Shown piece by piece: positions 1-9,081 of a stretch of 64,000 nucleotides of DNA. This stretch comes from Paraburkholderia sp. BCC1884 (GTDB lineage Bacteria > Pseudomonadota > Gammaproteobacteria > Burkholderiales > Burkholderiaceae). How positions within the stretch are numbered: position 1 is the first letter of the stretch; each line of letters opens with the position of its first letter. The notes under the pieces were generated by a model. It saw only the letters and a program-made list of their open reading frames with translations. It was not told where the DNA came from and made no database searches. The DNA lies in contig NZ_CAAJGL010000068.1 of NCBI RefSeq assembly GCF_900996225.1, forward strand, positions 558,001-622,000. The letters run 5' to 3'. Both the position numbers and the translations under genes were made by a program.

Positions 1-1112
1 ACGGCGCCCATTGGCAATTCGATCCAGATATGCGGCGTCTCGGGATTGGCAAAGGCCAGCGCGATCGAGGCGAACAGCAGCAGCGCAAAACCGATCGACA
101 GAATCCGCGTGGGCTTCTTCATGTGAATCACGATGCGCGTGTTGAGCAGGCTGCCGAGCGCGATGCAGGCCGCGATCGGCGTGGCGAGCAGGCCCGCCTG
201 CTGCGGCGATAGTCCGAAGCCGCCTTGCAACAACAGCGGCGCGAAGAAGATCAGCGAAAACATCACGAAGCCGGACAGCATGCCGAGCGTGAAGAGCGTG
301 ACGAGTTGCGCGTCCTTGAAGAGATCGAGTGGAATGATCGGATGGGTGGCGCGCTTCTCGCAGATCAGCAGGGCAATCGCGCCTGCGATCACGCATACGG
401 CCAGCACGATATTGCCGGCGGTCAGGCCGTTCTTCGGTACGCCTTCGATGAACGCCTGCAAGCCGCCGAGCACGGCGGCGACCAGCGTCGCGCCGAGCCA
501 GTCGATTTTGACTTCGCCGTCATGCGGGCGCTTGAAGCTGGGCAGATGCGCCCAGATGAAGTAAAGCGCAGCCGCGCCGACCGGCAGGTTGATCAGGAAC
601 GTGGAGCGCCAGCCCCAATGCTCGCTCATCCAGCCGCCCAGCGACGGGCCCGCCGCCGTGCCGATGCCGTACGCGGCCGCCATCACCACTTGCCAGCGCA
701 CGCGTGCGCGCGGATCGGGAAACAGATCGGGGATCGACGCGAACGCCGTGCCGACCATCATGCCGCCGCCGATACCTTGCAAGCCGCGCGCGATCACCAG
801 AAACAGCATGTCGTTGGCGACGCCGCACAGCACCGACGCCACGGTAAACACGATCACCGCGGCGATCACGAATCGCTTGCGGCCGAAGTAGTCGCCGAGA
901 CGCCCGAACACCGGCACCGTGACGACCGACGCCAGCAGATACGCACTGGCGATCCATGCGTAGTACTCGAAGCCGTGCAATTCGGCGACGATCGAAGGCA
1001 GCGCGGTGCTGACGACGGTCTGGTCGAGCGCGACCAGCATGTTGACCAGACCGATGCCGAGCATCGCGAACAGGGCGTTTCTGAAGGGCAGGGCAGTAGC
1101 GGTCGGATTCAC
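1..1112 (-). CDS. MFS drug exporter, DHA2/EmrB-QacA type (3' end outside window)
   Basis: Inner-membrane proton-driven exporter, probably of drugs or other hydrophobic compounds. Reverse-strand translation gives a first helix (LFAMLGIGLVNMLVALDQTV), the GRLGDYFGRKR loop between helices 2 and 3, RGLQGIGGGMM, and the AAGPSLGGW antiporter motif of 14-helix DHA2 carriers. The reading frame stays open to base 1, so the C-terminus is missing. The start is uncertain. GTG at 1112 lacks a Shine-Dalgarno, TTG at 1181 is in frame, and a well-placed AGAGGA precedes TTG at 1176 in a different frame, which hints at a frameshift. The divergent neighbour is only a fragment of a marR gene. Family call firm, substrate unknown. 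Confidence 0.85.
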   Translation of the reverse strand, partial: MNPTATALPFRNALFAMLGIGLVNMLVALDQTVVSTALPSIVAELHGFEYYAWIASAYLLASVVTVPVFGRLGDYFGRKRFVIAAVIVFTVASVLCGVANDMLFLVIARGLQGIGGGMMVGTAFASIPDLFPDPRARVRWQVVMAAAYGIGTAAGPSLGGWMSEHWGWRSTFLINLPVGAAALYFIWAHLPSFKRPHDGEVKIDWLGATLVAAVLGGLQAFIEGVPKNGLTAGNIVLAVCVIAGAIALLICEKRATHPIIPLDLFKDAQLVTLFTLGMLSGFVMFSLIFFAPLLLQGGFGLSPQQAGLLATPIAACIALGSLLNTRIVIHMKKPTRILSIGFALLLFASIALAFANPETPHIWIELPMGA

Positions 1113-1211
1113 GGATCTGGGCGGACGGCGTTTGGAGGGGAGACTGCGCGGCGGTGCGCAGGTCGGGGTTTGACAAGCCAAGTCCTCTAGTTGTCCTACC
1201 TCTATGCTGGG

Positions 1212-1217
1212 ATTATA
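1212..1217 (-). promoter_or_regulatory. Candidate -10 box for the MFS exporter
   Basis: On the minus strand this hexamer reads TATAAT, a perfect sigma-70 -10 element, about 36 bp upstream of the TTG at 1176 that carries a good ribosome-binding site. No convincing -35 box was found: the best match lies at roughly 1235-1240, where the marR remnant begins. This is a sequence match only. Confidence 0.4.
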
Positions 1218-1236
1218 CGGGTTTTCCCCAGGGTGA

Positions 1237-1404
1237 AACTATTTGCGTCTCAACATTACCGGCGAAGGCCGCCTCGCGATTGAGCGCACCAAGGCAGGCC
1301 TCGCCGAGGTCAACAAGCGCCTCGACGAGGGTTTCACGGACGACGAGATGGACGTGGTGGCGTGCTGGCTCGCCGCGTTGCAGGACAAGTTTCCGCCGGG
1401 CTAA
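1237..1404 (+). pseudogene. C-terminal remnant of a MarR-family regulator
   Basis: The frame opened by the TGA at 1234 encodes about 55 residues (containing GRLAIERTKAGLAEVNKRL and VVACWLAALQDKFPPG, then TAA). This resembles the last two helices of MarR repressors, including the conserved GR..IE/ERT..GL stretch. The winged-helix DNA-binding domain, normally about 80-90 residues upstream, is absent, because the DNA there is already the MFS promoter and start. MarR genes often lie divergent to DHA2 exporters that they repress, so the fragment probably marks a deletion of the cognate repressor. Homology is judged by eye and should be confirmed by a profile search. Confidence 0.6.
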
Positions 1405-1422
1405 CGCCCCGCGCTCCGCATC

Positions 1423-2301
1423 TCAACCCTTGGCCCAGGCCTCGGCCATTTCTTTCGCGAAGTCCCGATACGAGCGAGGCTGACGGCCCAGCAGGGTCGC
1501 CAGACGATCGATATCCGCTTGCAATGCCGCCGCGCCGTCCTGCTGATAACGGCTCATCATCAGACGCATGTCGTAGGCGAGCCACGCGGGCGCGGCGCCT
1601 TTCAGACGCTGCTCGAGCAAGTCGAGATCGTCGCCGCCATAACGCACCGTGCGGCCCAATTCGTCGGCCCAGATCGCCGCCACGTTCTCCGACGTGATCG
1701 CCTCCGGCCCGACCAGCGCATAGGTCTCGCGCGGCAGACGGCTCGCGGCACGTTCGCGGCGCAGCAACTCACGGGCGGCCGCGTCGCCGATATCGCGAAC
1801 GTCGACCATGGAAATGCCCTTGCCGCCGATCGGCATGCCATAAACGCCATGCGTGAGCAGCGGCTCTTTCTGCCGCGCATCGTTCTGGATGAAATACGCG
1901 GGACGCAGCACGGTGGCCGGCATATCGAGGTGTTCGATCATGCGCTCGACCGTGTACTTGCCGGTGAAGTGCGGTACGTCGACATAGTCGGCGCCCTTGA
2001 AGACCGACAGATACACCACGCCTTTCACGCCGGCGTCGCGTGCGACGCTTAAGGTTTGCAGTGCCTGCGTGAGTTCGTCGGCGGCGTTGGGCGCGAGCAG
2101 AAACAGCGTGCTCACGCCGGTCAGGACGCGCCGCAAACCGTCTACGTCGGCGAGGTCGCCTTGTACTGCCGTGACGCCGGCCGGGAATTGCGCCTTCTCC
2201 GGCGAGCGGGTCAGCGCGCGGATTTCCGCGCCGCTGCCGTTCAGATGTTCCAGAACCTGCTTACCGACGACGCCTGTGCTACCGGTAACGAGAATTGCCA
2301 T
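1423..2301 (-). CDS. NmrA-like NAD(P)-binding reductase
   Basis: A 292-residue atypical short-chain dehydrogenase of the NmrA/quinone-reductase-2 type, cytosolic. The N-terminus MAILVTGSTGVVGKQVLEHL carries the GxxGxxG dinucleotide-binding loop. FLLAPNAADELTQ and the downstream VVYLSVFKGAD segment are typical of YtfG-like NAD(P)H:quinone oxidoreductases and azoreductase-like relatives. The start at 2301 is preceded by AGGAG at correct spacing. A 27-residue upstream extension in frame crosses the promoter and is rejected. It is transcribed divergently from a LysR gene, 116 bp away, which probably controls it. Substrate unknown. Confidence 0.8.
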   Translation of the reverse strand: MAILVTGSTGVVGKQVLEHLNGSGAEIRALTRSPEKAQFPAGVTAVQGDLADVDGLRRVLTGVSTLFLLAPNAADELTQALQTLSVARDAGVKGVVYLSVFKGADYVDVPHFTGKYTVERMIEHLDMPATVLRPAYFIQNDARQKEPLLTHGVYGMPIGGKGISMVDVRDIGDAAARELLRRERAASRLPRETYALVGPEAITSENVAAIWADELGRTVRYGGDDLDLLEQRLKGAAPAWLAYDMRLMMSRYQQDGAAALQADIDRLATLLGRQPRSYRDFAKEMAEAWAKG

Positions 2302-2417
2302 GATGTTTCTCCTGGTTTGGGAAAGGCTGTAGTCAGCCCGTAGACACACAATAGACGTTCCACTTTTCGCTAGATAGTGCAAAAATGAAGACGCCTTGTC
2401 TCATTTTCGGAACGATC

Positions 2418-3308
2418 ATGGATCTTATGTCGCTGGCCGATTTCAATGCGGTGGCGCTGCACGGCGGCTTTGGCCCGGCCAGTCGCGCGCTCGATCGTCC
2501 CAAGGCCACGCTGTCACGGCGCGTGGCGGAGCTGGAAGAGCAACTCGGCGTGCGGCTGATCGAGCGCGGTTCGCGGCGCTTGAGGTTGACCGAAGAGGGA
2601 CTCGTCCTGCATGAACGTACGCGCGGCCTCATGTCGGAAATCCAGGAAGCGGGTGAGGCCGTGGCGTCGCGCGCGCCGGTGCCGCGTGGCCGCTTGCGCA
2701 TCAGTGCGCCGGTTGTTTTCTCGCATGTCGTGCTGTGCGCCATCGCCACGCGTTTCGCGCTCGCTTATCCGCAGGTCGAACTCGAACTGGTGGCGGAAGA
2801 TCGCGTCGTCGATCCGGTCGAGGAGGGCTACGACCTCGTCATTCGCATCGACCCGCCGCATGACGAGCGCCTGATCGGACGGCGCATTCTCGGCGACGAG
2901 CGCTTCGTGGTCGCCGCCCCCACCTTGTCGTTACCCCCGGCAGCCGCAAGCGGAATGCCCGCGCCGACGGTGCCCGCCGTGATGTTCGGCGCGTCGTCCG
3001 ACGCGGCGTGGACGCTGCGCACCGCAGATGGCGACACGCGTACGCTCACGCCGAGCCCCGTGCTGCGGCTGTCGTCGCTGTTGATGGTGCGCGACGCGGT
3101 GCTGCAAGGCCTGGGCGCAGCGCGGTTGCCGAAGTTGCTGGTCGAGCACGATGTCGCAGCCGGGCGTCTGGTGTGCTGGGGTATCGAAGATCGGCCGCCG
3201 GTCGAAATCTGGGCGCTGTATAACTCGCGGCGCTTGCTGAGCGCCAAGGTCAGGGCGTTCATGAACCTGCTGCAGGACTTGCCGGCGCGTGATGGGCGGC
3301 CCGCATGA
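2418..3308 (+). CDS. LysR-family transcriptional regulator
   Basis: A 296-residue LysR-type regulator. The N-terminal winged HTH is clear (GFGPASRALDRPKATLSRRVAELEEQLG, roughly residues 17-44), followed by the linker helix and a periplasmic-binding-protein-like effector domain (GRLRISAPVVFSHVV to the end). The start at 2418 (MDLMSLADFNAV) matches family N-termini better than the ATG 33 bases upstream. It faces the NmrA-like reductase, the classic LysR-target layout. Its stop overlaps the next gene by four bases (ATGA), so it is translationally coupled to the phospholipase D-like gene. Inducer unknown. Confidence 0.87.
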   Translation: MDLMSLADFNAVALHGGFGPASRALDRPKATLSRRVAELEEQLGVRLIERGSRRLRLTEEGLVLHERTRGLMSEIQEAGEAVASRAPVPRGRLRISAPVVFSHVVLCAIATRFALAYPQVELELVAEDRVVDPVEEGYDLVIRIDPPHDERLIGRRILGDERFVVAAPTLSLPPAAASGMPAPTVPAVMFGASSDAAWTLRTADGDTRTLTPSPVLRLSSLLMVRDAVLQGLGAARLPKLLVEHDVAAGRLVCWGIEDRPPVEIWALYNSRRLLSAKVRAFMNLLQDLPARDGRPA

Positions 3309-4684
3309 CAGCGAACCAGCTGTGCGGCCACCTCGTGCCCGCGTTGGAGTCGGGTTCCTATCCGGTGCGCCCGGGCAACCGGTTGCGTGCGCTGATCGAT
3401 AGCGGCCCGGCGTTCCGGCGCATCTGCGAAGCGGTCAATGCGGCGCGGCACAGTGTCTGGCTCACCATTACGTTTGTCGCGCCTGACTTCCCGATGCCGG
3501 ACGGACAGGGCAGCTTTCTCGACGTGCTCGACCGCGCGGTCGAGCGAGGGCTGGATGTGCGCGTGCTCTTCTGGCGTCCGAATCCCGAGAGCCGCGGATA
3601 TGGGCAAGCGTTCGCCGGGTCGCCCGACGACATGGCGTTGCTTCGTGCGCGCGGCTCGCGTTTTCTGGCGCGTTGGGACCGTGCCCATGGACGTTTTTGC
3701 CAGCATCAGAAGACGTGGCTGATCGACGCCGGGCAGCCTTCCGAAACAGCGTTTGTCGGCGGCATCAATCCGACTTTCAGGCTAGTGGAGCCGGGACATG
3801 CGGGCGAAGGGCAGCGTCACGACGTCTATTGCGAAGTCACCGGGCCGTGCGCGACCGATGTGCATCACAACTTCGTTCAACGATGGAATGAGGCGAGTGA
3901 GCGGCATCGGCCGGACGGCACATGGGCGCATAGCGGCGACGAACCACTGGCGTTTCCGGTTGCGCCATCGGCGCCCCGCGGCAGCGCTGTCGTGCAGATC
4001 CAGCGCAACGTTCATGCGGGCTCCTATCGCGACCGTCATGCCACGCCAGGCGGTGTCGACTACGACATCGGCGCGGGCGAGCGGTCCGTCTCCGATCAAT
4101 ACGTCTTCGCGATCAAGGCGGCGCGCCAGTCGATCTACATCGAGAATCAGGCATTGCCCATCGCGACCATCGCGGACGAACTCGAGCAGGCGCTCAAACG
4201 CGGCGTGCAGGTGGTCTGTCTCGTGCCGGGAGAACCGGAGATTCACGTTCATCACTGGCGTCAGTCTTCCGACTATGCGGCGTTCTTTGCCGGGATCGAG
4301 GCGCTCGGCCGCTATGAAAGCTTCACGCTGGCGGGCATCGCAGGGCGCACACCGTCCGGTGAACGCAGCCATGTGTACGTTCACGCCAAGCTGATGCTGA
4401 TCGACGACGCATGGGCAACCCTCGGCTCGTGCAACCTGCACGCGAATTCGCTCAACGGCCATAGCGAAATGAACGCAGCGGTGTGGGACGCCGACTGGGT
4501 GCGCGCGTTGCGCTGTCAACTGCTGCTCGAACATCTTGCAGAGGACACCGGCGACATGGACGCCCGTGAGGCCTTGCAGCTTTATCGCCGCATTGCGGAT
4601 GAAAACACGTCGCGTTGGCAAGCCGGCGATTCGAACTGGCAAGGACTCGCTTTCACACTCGATCCGGCGACGTACGGGATGTAG
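3305..4684 (+). CDS. Phospholipase D-family protein (cardiolipin synthase-like)
   Basis: A 459-residue protein with two complete HKD motifs, HQKTWLID (H134, K136, D141) and HAKLMLID (H360, K362, D367), so both halves of the phosphodiesterase/transphosphatidylase active site are present. Each is followed by the small-residue segment expected after HKD (FVGGIN; LGSCNLH). No signal peptide or obvious membrane anchor is seen, unlike classical ClsA. The family cleaves or exchanges phospholipid headgroups. Overlap of four bases with the upstream LysR gene suggests joint expression. It could be a phospholipase D or a soluble cardiolipin-synthase-like enzyme, and sequence alone does not decide. Confidence 0.82.
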   Translation: MTANQLCGHLVPALESGSYPVRPGNRLRALIDSGPAFRRICEAVNAARHSVWLTITFVAPDFPMPDGQGSFLDVLDRAVERGLDVRVLFWRPNPESRGYGQAFAGSPDDMALLRARGSRFLARWDRAHGRFCQHQKTWLIDAGQPSETAFVGGINPTFRLVEPGHAGEGQRHDVYCEVTGPCATDVHHNFVQRWNEASERHRPDGTWAHSGDEPLAFPVAPSAPRGSAVVQIQRNVHAGSYRDRHATPGGVDYDIGAGERSVSDQYVFAIKAARQSIYIENQALPIATIADELEQALKRGVQVVCLVPGEPEIHVHHWRQSSDYAAFFAGIEALGRYESFTLAGIAGRTPSGERSHVYVHAKLMLIDDAWATLGSCNLHANSLNGHSEMNAAVWDADWVRALRCQLLLEHLAEDTGDMDAREALQLYRRIADENTSRWQAGDSNWQGLAFTLDPATYGM

Positions 4685-4807
4685 CCGACACGGATTGCTT
4701 TCGACCGCATTTTGGTGAGGTAATCTCGCGAGCTTTGGCTGCACGTGCCGACACGCCGACCGTGCCGGAACATAGAACGACACACGACACCTCCAGACAA
4801 AACGCCC

Positions 4808-6376
4808 ATGCGACGACGCGGATTCTTCAAGTCCTTCGGCCTGCTGGCCTCAGGCTTAGTCTCAAAAGGCGCGGCCGCCGCGCCGCCACTAACGACATCG
4901 ACATCGGCATCGCCGGACATGGCTGCAAGCGCGACGCAAGCCACGCGTCATGCATTGAGCCGCATCGACGCTCTTGACCGCCATGGCCCGCGTCTTCGCA
5001 GCATGATCGAACTGAATCCCGATGCATTGAGAATCGCCGCCAACCTCGACAGCGAGCGCGCTCGCGGCAAGCAGCGCGGTCCGCTGCATGGCATGCCGGT
5101 CGCCATCAAGGACAACATCGCGACCGGCGACCGGATGGCGACGACTGCGGGGTCGCTCGCCCTCGACGGTGTGCACGCGACCCGCGACGCCGAACTCGTG
5201 CGCCGCTTGCGCGCGGCAGGCATGGTGATCGTCGGCAAGACGAATTTGAGCGAATGGGCGAATATTCGCTCCACGCGTGCGACGAGCGGCTGGAGCGGGC
5301 GCGGCGGCTTGACGCGCAATCCCTATGGGCTGGACCGCAACACCAGCGGCTCGAGTTCGGGCTCCGCAGCGGCGGTTGCAGCGGGCCTGGTGCCGATGGC
5401 AATCGGCACGGAGACGGATGGATCGATCGTCTCGCCCGCATCGATCTGCGGTCTGGTCGGACTCAAGCCGACCGTCGGCCGCGTGAGTCGCGACGGCATC
5501 GTTCCGATTTCCCATTCGCAGGACACCGCGGGACCGATTACGACGTCGGTGCGCGACGCGGCGTTGCTGCTGTCGGCCATTGCGGGAAGCGATGCGCGCG
5601 ACCCGCAGACCGCGACGGCGCCCGCGCCCGGTGACTATCTGCGAGCGCTGGGCAAGGGCGCGCTGAAAGGCGCGAGAATCGGCGTGGCGCGCGAGTTCTT
5701 TACGGGCCACGACGAAGTCGATCAACAGATCGAGTTGGCCATCGCGCAACTCAGGCTGCTTGGCGCCGATGTGGTCGATCCGATCGATTTGCCGCGCGTC
5801 GGTTACGACAAGGAAGAGTTGTCCGTTCTGTTGCACGAATTCAAACACGATTTGCCGCGCTGGCTCGAGACGTTCGCGCCTCACGCGCAGGTTCGCACGC
5901 TCGCCGACGTGATTGCGTTCAACGACGCGCATCGCACGCTCGAGCAGCCGTATTTCGGCCAGGAACTGTTCGTTCAGGCCGAGGCGTTGGGCGGTCTGGA
6001 CAGCGACGCCTATCTGGGCGCACTGGCGACGTGCCGAACCCAGTCGCGTGACGAAGGCCTGGATCGCGCGCTGCGTCGGCACAGCCTCGATGCGATCGTC
6101 GCGCCGACGGGCGGCACGGCGTGGCTTACCGATTTCGTCAACGGCGACAACTCCGGCGGCGGCTTTTCGACGCCTGCCGCGGTGGCCGGCTACCCGCATC
6201 TCACGGTGCCGGCCGGACAGGTGCGCGGTTTGCCCGTTGGCTTGTCGTTTGTCGGGGCTGCGTGGAGCGAAGCGCGTCTGTTGGCCTTCGGTTACGCCTT
6301 CGAGCAGGCGACTCAATGGCGTCGGCCGCCACGCTATCCGATGCACACCGCTTTGCCTTCGCTCATAGGCACTTAA
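4808..6376 (+). CDS. Exported amidase-signature hydrolase (Tat-type signal)
   Basis: A 522-residue amidase-signature enzyme that hydrolyses an amide bond with a Ser-cisSer-Lys triad. Visible elements are K101 in PVAIKDNIA, the serine/glycine loop GSSSGSAAAV near 181-190, and the nucleophile context TETDGSIVSP (S206), followed by GLVGLKPT. The start chosen (MRRRGFFKSFGLLASG) gives a twin-arginine-like leader with an Ala-rich cleavage region (GAAAAPP), so a periplasmic location is inferred. A longer in-frame start 63 bases upstream would bury this leader. It stands alone, with no catabolic partners nearby. Natural amide substrate unknown. Confidence 0.85.
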   Translation: MRRRGFFKSFGLLASGLVSKGAAAAPPLTTSTSASPDMAASATQATRHALSRIDALDRHGPRLRSMIELNPDALRIAANLDSERARGKQRGPLHGMPVAIKDNIATGDRMATTAGSLALDGVHATRDAELVRRLRAAGMVIVGKTNLSEWANIRSTRATSGWSGRGGLTRNPYGLDRNTSGSSSGSAAAVAAGLVPMAIGTETDGSIVSPASICGLVGLKPTVGRVSRDGIVPISHSQDTAGPITTSVRDAALLLSAIAGSDARDPQTATAPAPGDYLRALGKGALKGARIGVAREFFTGHDEVDQQIELAIAQLRLLGADVVDPIDLPRVGYDKEELSVLLHEFKHDLPRWLETFAPHAQVRTLADVIAFNDAHRTLEQPYFGQELFVQAEALGGLDSDAYLGALATCRTQSRDEGLDRALRRHSLDAIVAPTGGTAWLTDFVNGDNSGGGFSTPAAVAGYPHLTVPAGQVRGLPVGLSFVGAAWSEARLLAFGYAFEQATQWRRPPRYPMHTALPSLIGT

Positions 6377-6545
6377 AAAGCGATGAGATTTCGCGGCGGC
6401 TATTTGAACTGATACCCTTCGCTGACTACGCCCGTCTGCTCAACGTGTTGCTGGAGGACTGCCTCTGTTCCGCGTCGCGAAAACTTCGGTCGAGAAAGCG
6501 AATGTGTCCGGCACACGGGGCAGGGTCGCCTGCCGTGCTGCGTCG

Positions 6546-7562
6546 ATGCGCCGGTTGGGTCTTTGCATGGGTCTGCTGTTCTGCGCGCGGGGCGTGGCGG
6601 CGGCAGACGGCGGCACTGTCGCCCTCTACGGCGTGTTCGACACCAGCCTCGAAATCACCAATCCCGGTTCCGGCTGGACATCCCGCCTCGACTCGGGCGC
6701 CTACCGTGGCTCGCGCGTCGGTCTGCGCGGCGCGGAGCCGATCGGCGACGGCACCGATATCGTTTTCACGCTGGAGAACGGTTTCAGTTCCGTCGATGGC
6801 TCGCTTCAGACCGCCGGTGTGTTATTCAACCGCCAGGCATGGATCGGCGCGCGGGGCGCGTGGGGCGAACTGCGCTTCGGGCGACAGTACACGCCGCTTT
6901 ATATTCCCTTCAAAGGCGATCTCGATGCGTTCGGTGCGGGCACGATCGCGTCCGGGCTGAACAACCTGTCGAAGATCACGCCTTATGCGAACAACGCGAT
7001 CACTTATCTGTCGCCCGACATTCACGGTTTCAATGCGACCGTCATGATGGCGACACGCGATCCTTCGGAAAACGACGGCAACGGGATCGACGGCTACTAC
7101 CTCACCGCCACCTATCAGATCGACGCGCTCAGGCTCCTGTACGCGCGCCAGCAGACACACGGCGCGGGTGCGCTGCGAGCGAACCTCGGCGGCGCGACTT
7201 ACGCAGTGGACAAGCTCCGCGTGTGGCTCGCGTTTTTCAACGGCGACGGCGGCACGCCGCTCTATCATGGCGCGGGCGGCGCACTGTCGGCGCAATACAG
7301 TTTTTCGTCGGTGGCGCGGGCGTCGCTCGGTTATGCGTACGTGCGCGACTATTCCACGGGCGGCGCCAGTGCCGACCAGTTCAGCGCGGCATTCGAATAC
7401 AACCTGTCACGCAGCTTGCTGCTCTATTTCAGCGCGGCTTATCTGTCCAATCATGATGACGCCCGCTTCACGTTGCGCGGCGTCAACGTGACCGGTCTGC
7501 CGGTGGCTTACCCCGGCGCGCCGGTTAAAGGCGTGCAGTTGGGCGTGATCGAGCGCTTCTAG
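6546..7562 (+). CDS. Gram-negative porin, Burkholderia OmpC-like
   Basis: Outer-membrane general porin of 338 residues. The chosen start gives a signal peptide (MRRLGLCMGLLFCARGVAAA) followed by the characteristic first strand GGTVALYGVFDTSLE, then GSRVGLRGAEPIGDG, FTLENGF, LFNRQAWIGARG and LRFGRQYTPLY, all hallmarks of beta-proteobacterial trimeric porins. It ends in a C-terminal Phe (VQLGVIERF) as needed for BAM recognition. An ATG 42 bases upstream is in frame but would precede the signal peptide. The following hydrolase starts 11 bp after the stop, so the two are probably co-transcribed. Confidence 0.88.
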   Translation: MRRLGLCMGLLFCARGVAAADGGTVALYGVFDTSLEITNPGSGWTSRLDSGAYRGSRVGLRGAEPIGDGTDIVFTLENGFSSVDGSLQTAGVLFNRQAWIGARGAWGELRFGRQYTPLYIPFKGDLDAFGAGTIASGLNNLSKITPYANNAITYLSPDIHGFNATVMMATRDPSENDGNGIDGYYLTATYQIDALRLLYARQQTHGAGALRANLGGATYAVDKLRVWLAFFNGDGGTPLYHGAGGALSAQYSFSSVARASLGYAYVRDYSTGGASADQFSAAFEYNLSRSLLLYFSAAYLSNHDDARFTLRGVNVTGLPVAYPGAPVKGVQLGVIERF

Positions 7563-7573
7563 CTGGCCGAGGC

Positions 7574-8488
7574 ATGACCCCTATCGCGAGAGCCATGCGA
7601 GGATTTTTTTCGAAGCTATTGGCTTATGTCGTCCTGCAAGTCGTGGCCATGACGGCATGGCCCATCGACGTTCAGGACTATCTGGCCATCAGCGGCCCGA
7701 ATCCGCAGGCCACCTTTGCCTATGGCACGGCGCCTTCGCAAAAGGTCGAATTTTTCCATCCTGAAGGACGCGGTCCGTTTCCGGTTGCGATCCTGATCCA
7801 CGGCGGCTGCTGGCTGACCCGCTATGGCGGCCTGGCGCAATTCCGCATGCTGGCCGCGGCGCTCGCGCGCCAGGGCGTCGCGACATGGAACATCGAGTAT
7901 CGACGTGTCGACGAGGCGGGCGGCGGCTATCCCGGCACCTATCGGGACATCGCCGCAGCCGTCGATCTGCTCGCCGACAAGGCTCCGCAACTCGATCTCG
8001 ATCTGCAACGTATCGTCGCGGTCGGACATTCGGCGGGGGCGCAACTTGCGCTGTGGGCGGCGGCGCGCGCCCGCTTGCCTGAATCCAGTGCGCTGTTCGA
8101 GCCGACGCCCTTGCACATCCCGACGGTCATCAGCGTGGGCGGGTTGCCCGATCTGCAAGGCAATGCGTCGACGATCAGCCGTTCGTGCCGGATCGACCCC
8201 ACGTCATTGACCGGCGCCCCGACTAATGCACGCCCCGACGTATTCGCCGATACATCGCCGGCCGCGCTGCTGCCCGACGGCGTCGACACGATCGGCATCA
8301 ACGGCTCGCGCGACACTATCGCGCCGCCTGCCATCGCACAGGCCTTCAAGGCGCTTGCGCGGGCCAGCGGCGACCGGGCCCGCACCAGCGTCGTGGAGGG
8401 CGCCGACCATCTGGACGAGGCGACGACGACATCGCCGGTTTGGCCCGTGCTCGACGCCGACATACTCGACGCACTTATGGCGAGGTAG
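7574..8488 (+). CDS. Alpha/beta-hydrolase, BD-FAE/esterase-like, probably exported
   Basis: A 304-residue serine hydrolase. The oxyanion motif HGGCW, the nucleophile elbow VGHSAGAQLALW, an acid in NGSRDTIAPP and a histidine in EGADHLDE give a full catalytic triad. The N-terminus (GFFSKLLAYVVLQVVAMTAW) is a hydrophobic signal-like segment, so secretion or membrane attachment is likely. HGG-type members act on small acyl esters or kynurenine-like formamides. It follows the porin by 11 bp, which suggests a two-gene unit where the porin admits and the hydrolase processes a substrate. This is inferred from position only. Confidence 0.8.
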   Translation: MTPIARAMRGFFSKLLAYVVLQVVAMTAWPIDVQDYLAISGPNPQATFAYGTAPSQKVEFFHPEGRGPFPVAILIHGGCWLTRYGGLAQFRMLAAALARQGVATWNIEYRRVDEAGGGYPGTYRDIAAAVDLLADKAPQLDLDLQRIVAVGHSAGAQLALWAAARARLPESSALFEPTPLHIPTVISVGGLPDLQGNASTISRSCRIDPTSLTGAPTNARPDVFADTSPAALLPDGVDTIGINGSRDTIAPPAIAQAFKALARASGDRARTSVVEGADHLDEATTTSPVWPVLDADILDALMAR

Positions 8489-8534
8489 TGTCTTCAACGT
8501 GCAAGACCTGACTCTTCTTAACAAGGACGACATC

Positions 8535-8978
8535 ATGGATCGCAACGAAGTCACGAAGAAAATCCTCGCCGCGAAGGTCGCGAGCAAGCTGACGTGGGCG
8601 GAAATCGCCGGGAAAATCGGCAAAAGCAAGGAATGGACGACCGCCGCGATGCTCGGGCAGATGACGCTCGACGCGAAACAGGCTGGCGTCGCGCGCGAGC
8701 TGTTCGATCTGACCGACGAAGAAACCGCCTGGCTGCAAATCGTTCCGTATAAGGGCTCGCTGGAAAGCGCCGTGCCGACCGATCCGCTGATCTATCGCTG
8801 GTACGAGATCGTGAGCGTGTATGGGACCACCATCAAGGAGCTGATCCACGAGGAATTCGGCGACGGCATCATGAGCGCGATCGACTTTTCCATGGACATC
8901 CAGCGTGAACCCAACGCCAACGGCGACCGGGTCAAGGTGGTGCTGAGCGGCAAATTCCTGCCCTACAAGTCGTATTGA
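8535..8978 (+). CDS. cynS: Cyanate hydratase (cyanase)
   Basis: Cytosolic decameric enzyme converting cyanate and bicarbonate to ammonia and carbon dioxide. The 147 residues align along their length with CynS: an N-terminal helical domain (LTWAEIAGKIGKSKEW) and the catalytic domain with R88, E91 and S114. These sit exactly eight positions before R96, E99 and S122 of the E. coli enzyme. An AAGGA lies upstream of the ATG. No carbonic anhydrase (cynT), transporter or cynR neighbours it, so regulation is unclear. It begins 46 bp after the hydrolase gene and may belong to that transcript. Confidence 0.95.
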   Translation: MDRNEVTKKILAAKVASKLTWAEIAGKIGKSKEWTTAAMLGQMTLDAKQAGVARELFDLTDEETAWLQIVPYKGSLESAVPTDPLIYRWYEIVSVYGTTIKELIHEEFGDGIMSAIDFSMDIQREPNANGDRVKVVLSGKFLPYKSY

Positions 8979-9081
8979 TCGCGGGTCTGGCGGTACGCCA
9001 CGGGCCGGTGGGGCGTCGTCTGAGCAGACTCCATCACGGAGGGCTATGCTACCGCTTCGTCCACCCCCCGAGGAGCAACCG

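Noticed and set aside
225..1190. A 321-residue plus-strand frame (and 218- and 143-residue frames) across the first kilobase
   Set aside because: They are in shadow frames of the minus-strand MFS exporter, whose translation has clear family motifs. The plus-strand products are His/Arg/Asp-rich with no motifs.
1423..2382. Long-start version of the NmrA-like gene (319 residues)
   Set aside because: The extra 27 residues cross the divergent promoter and precede a good ribosome-binding site and typical N-terminus at 2301.
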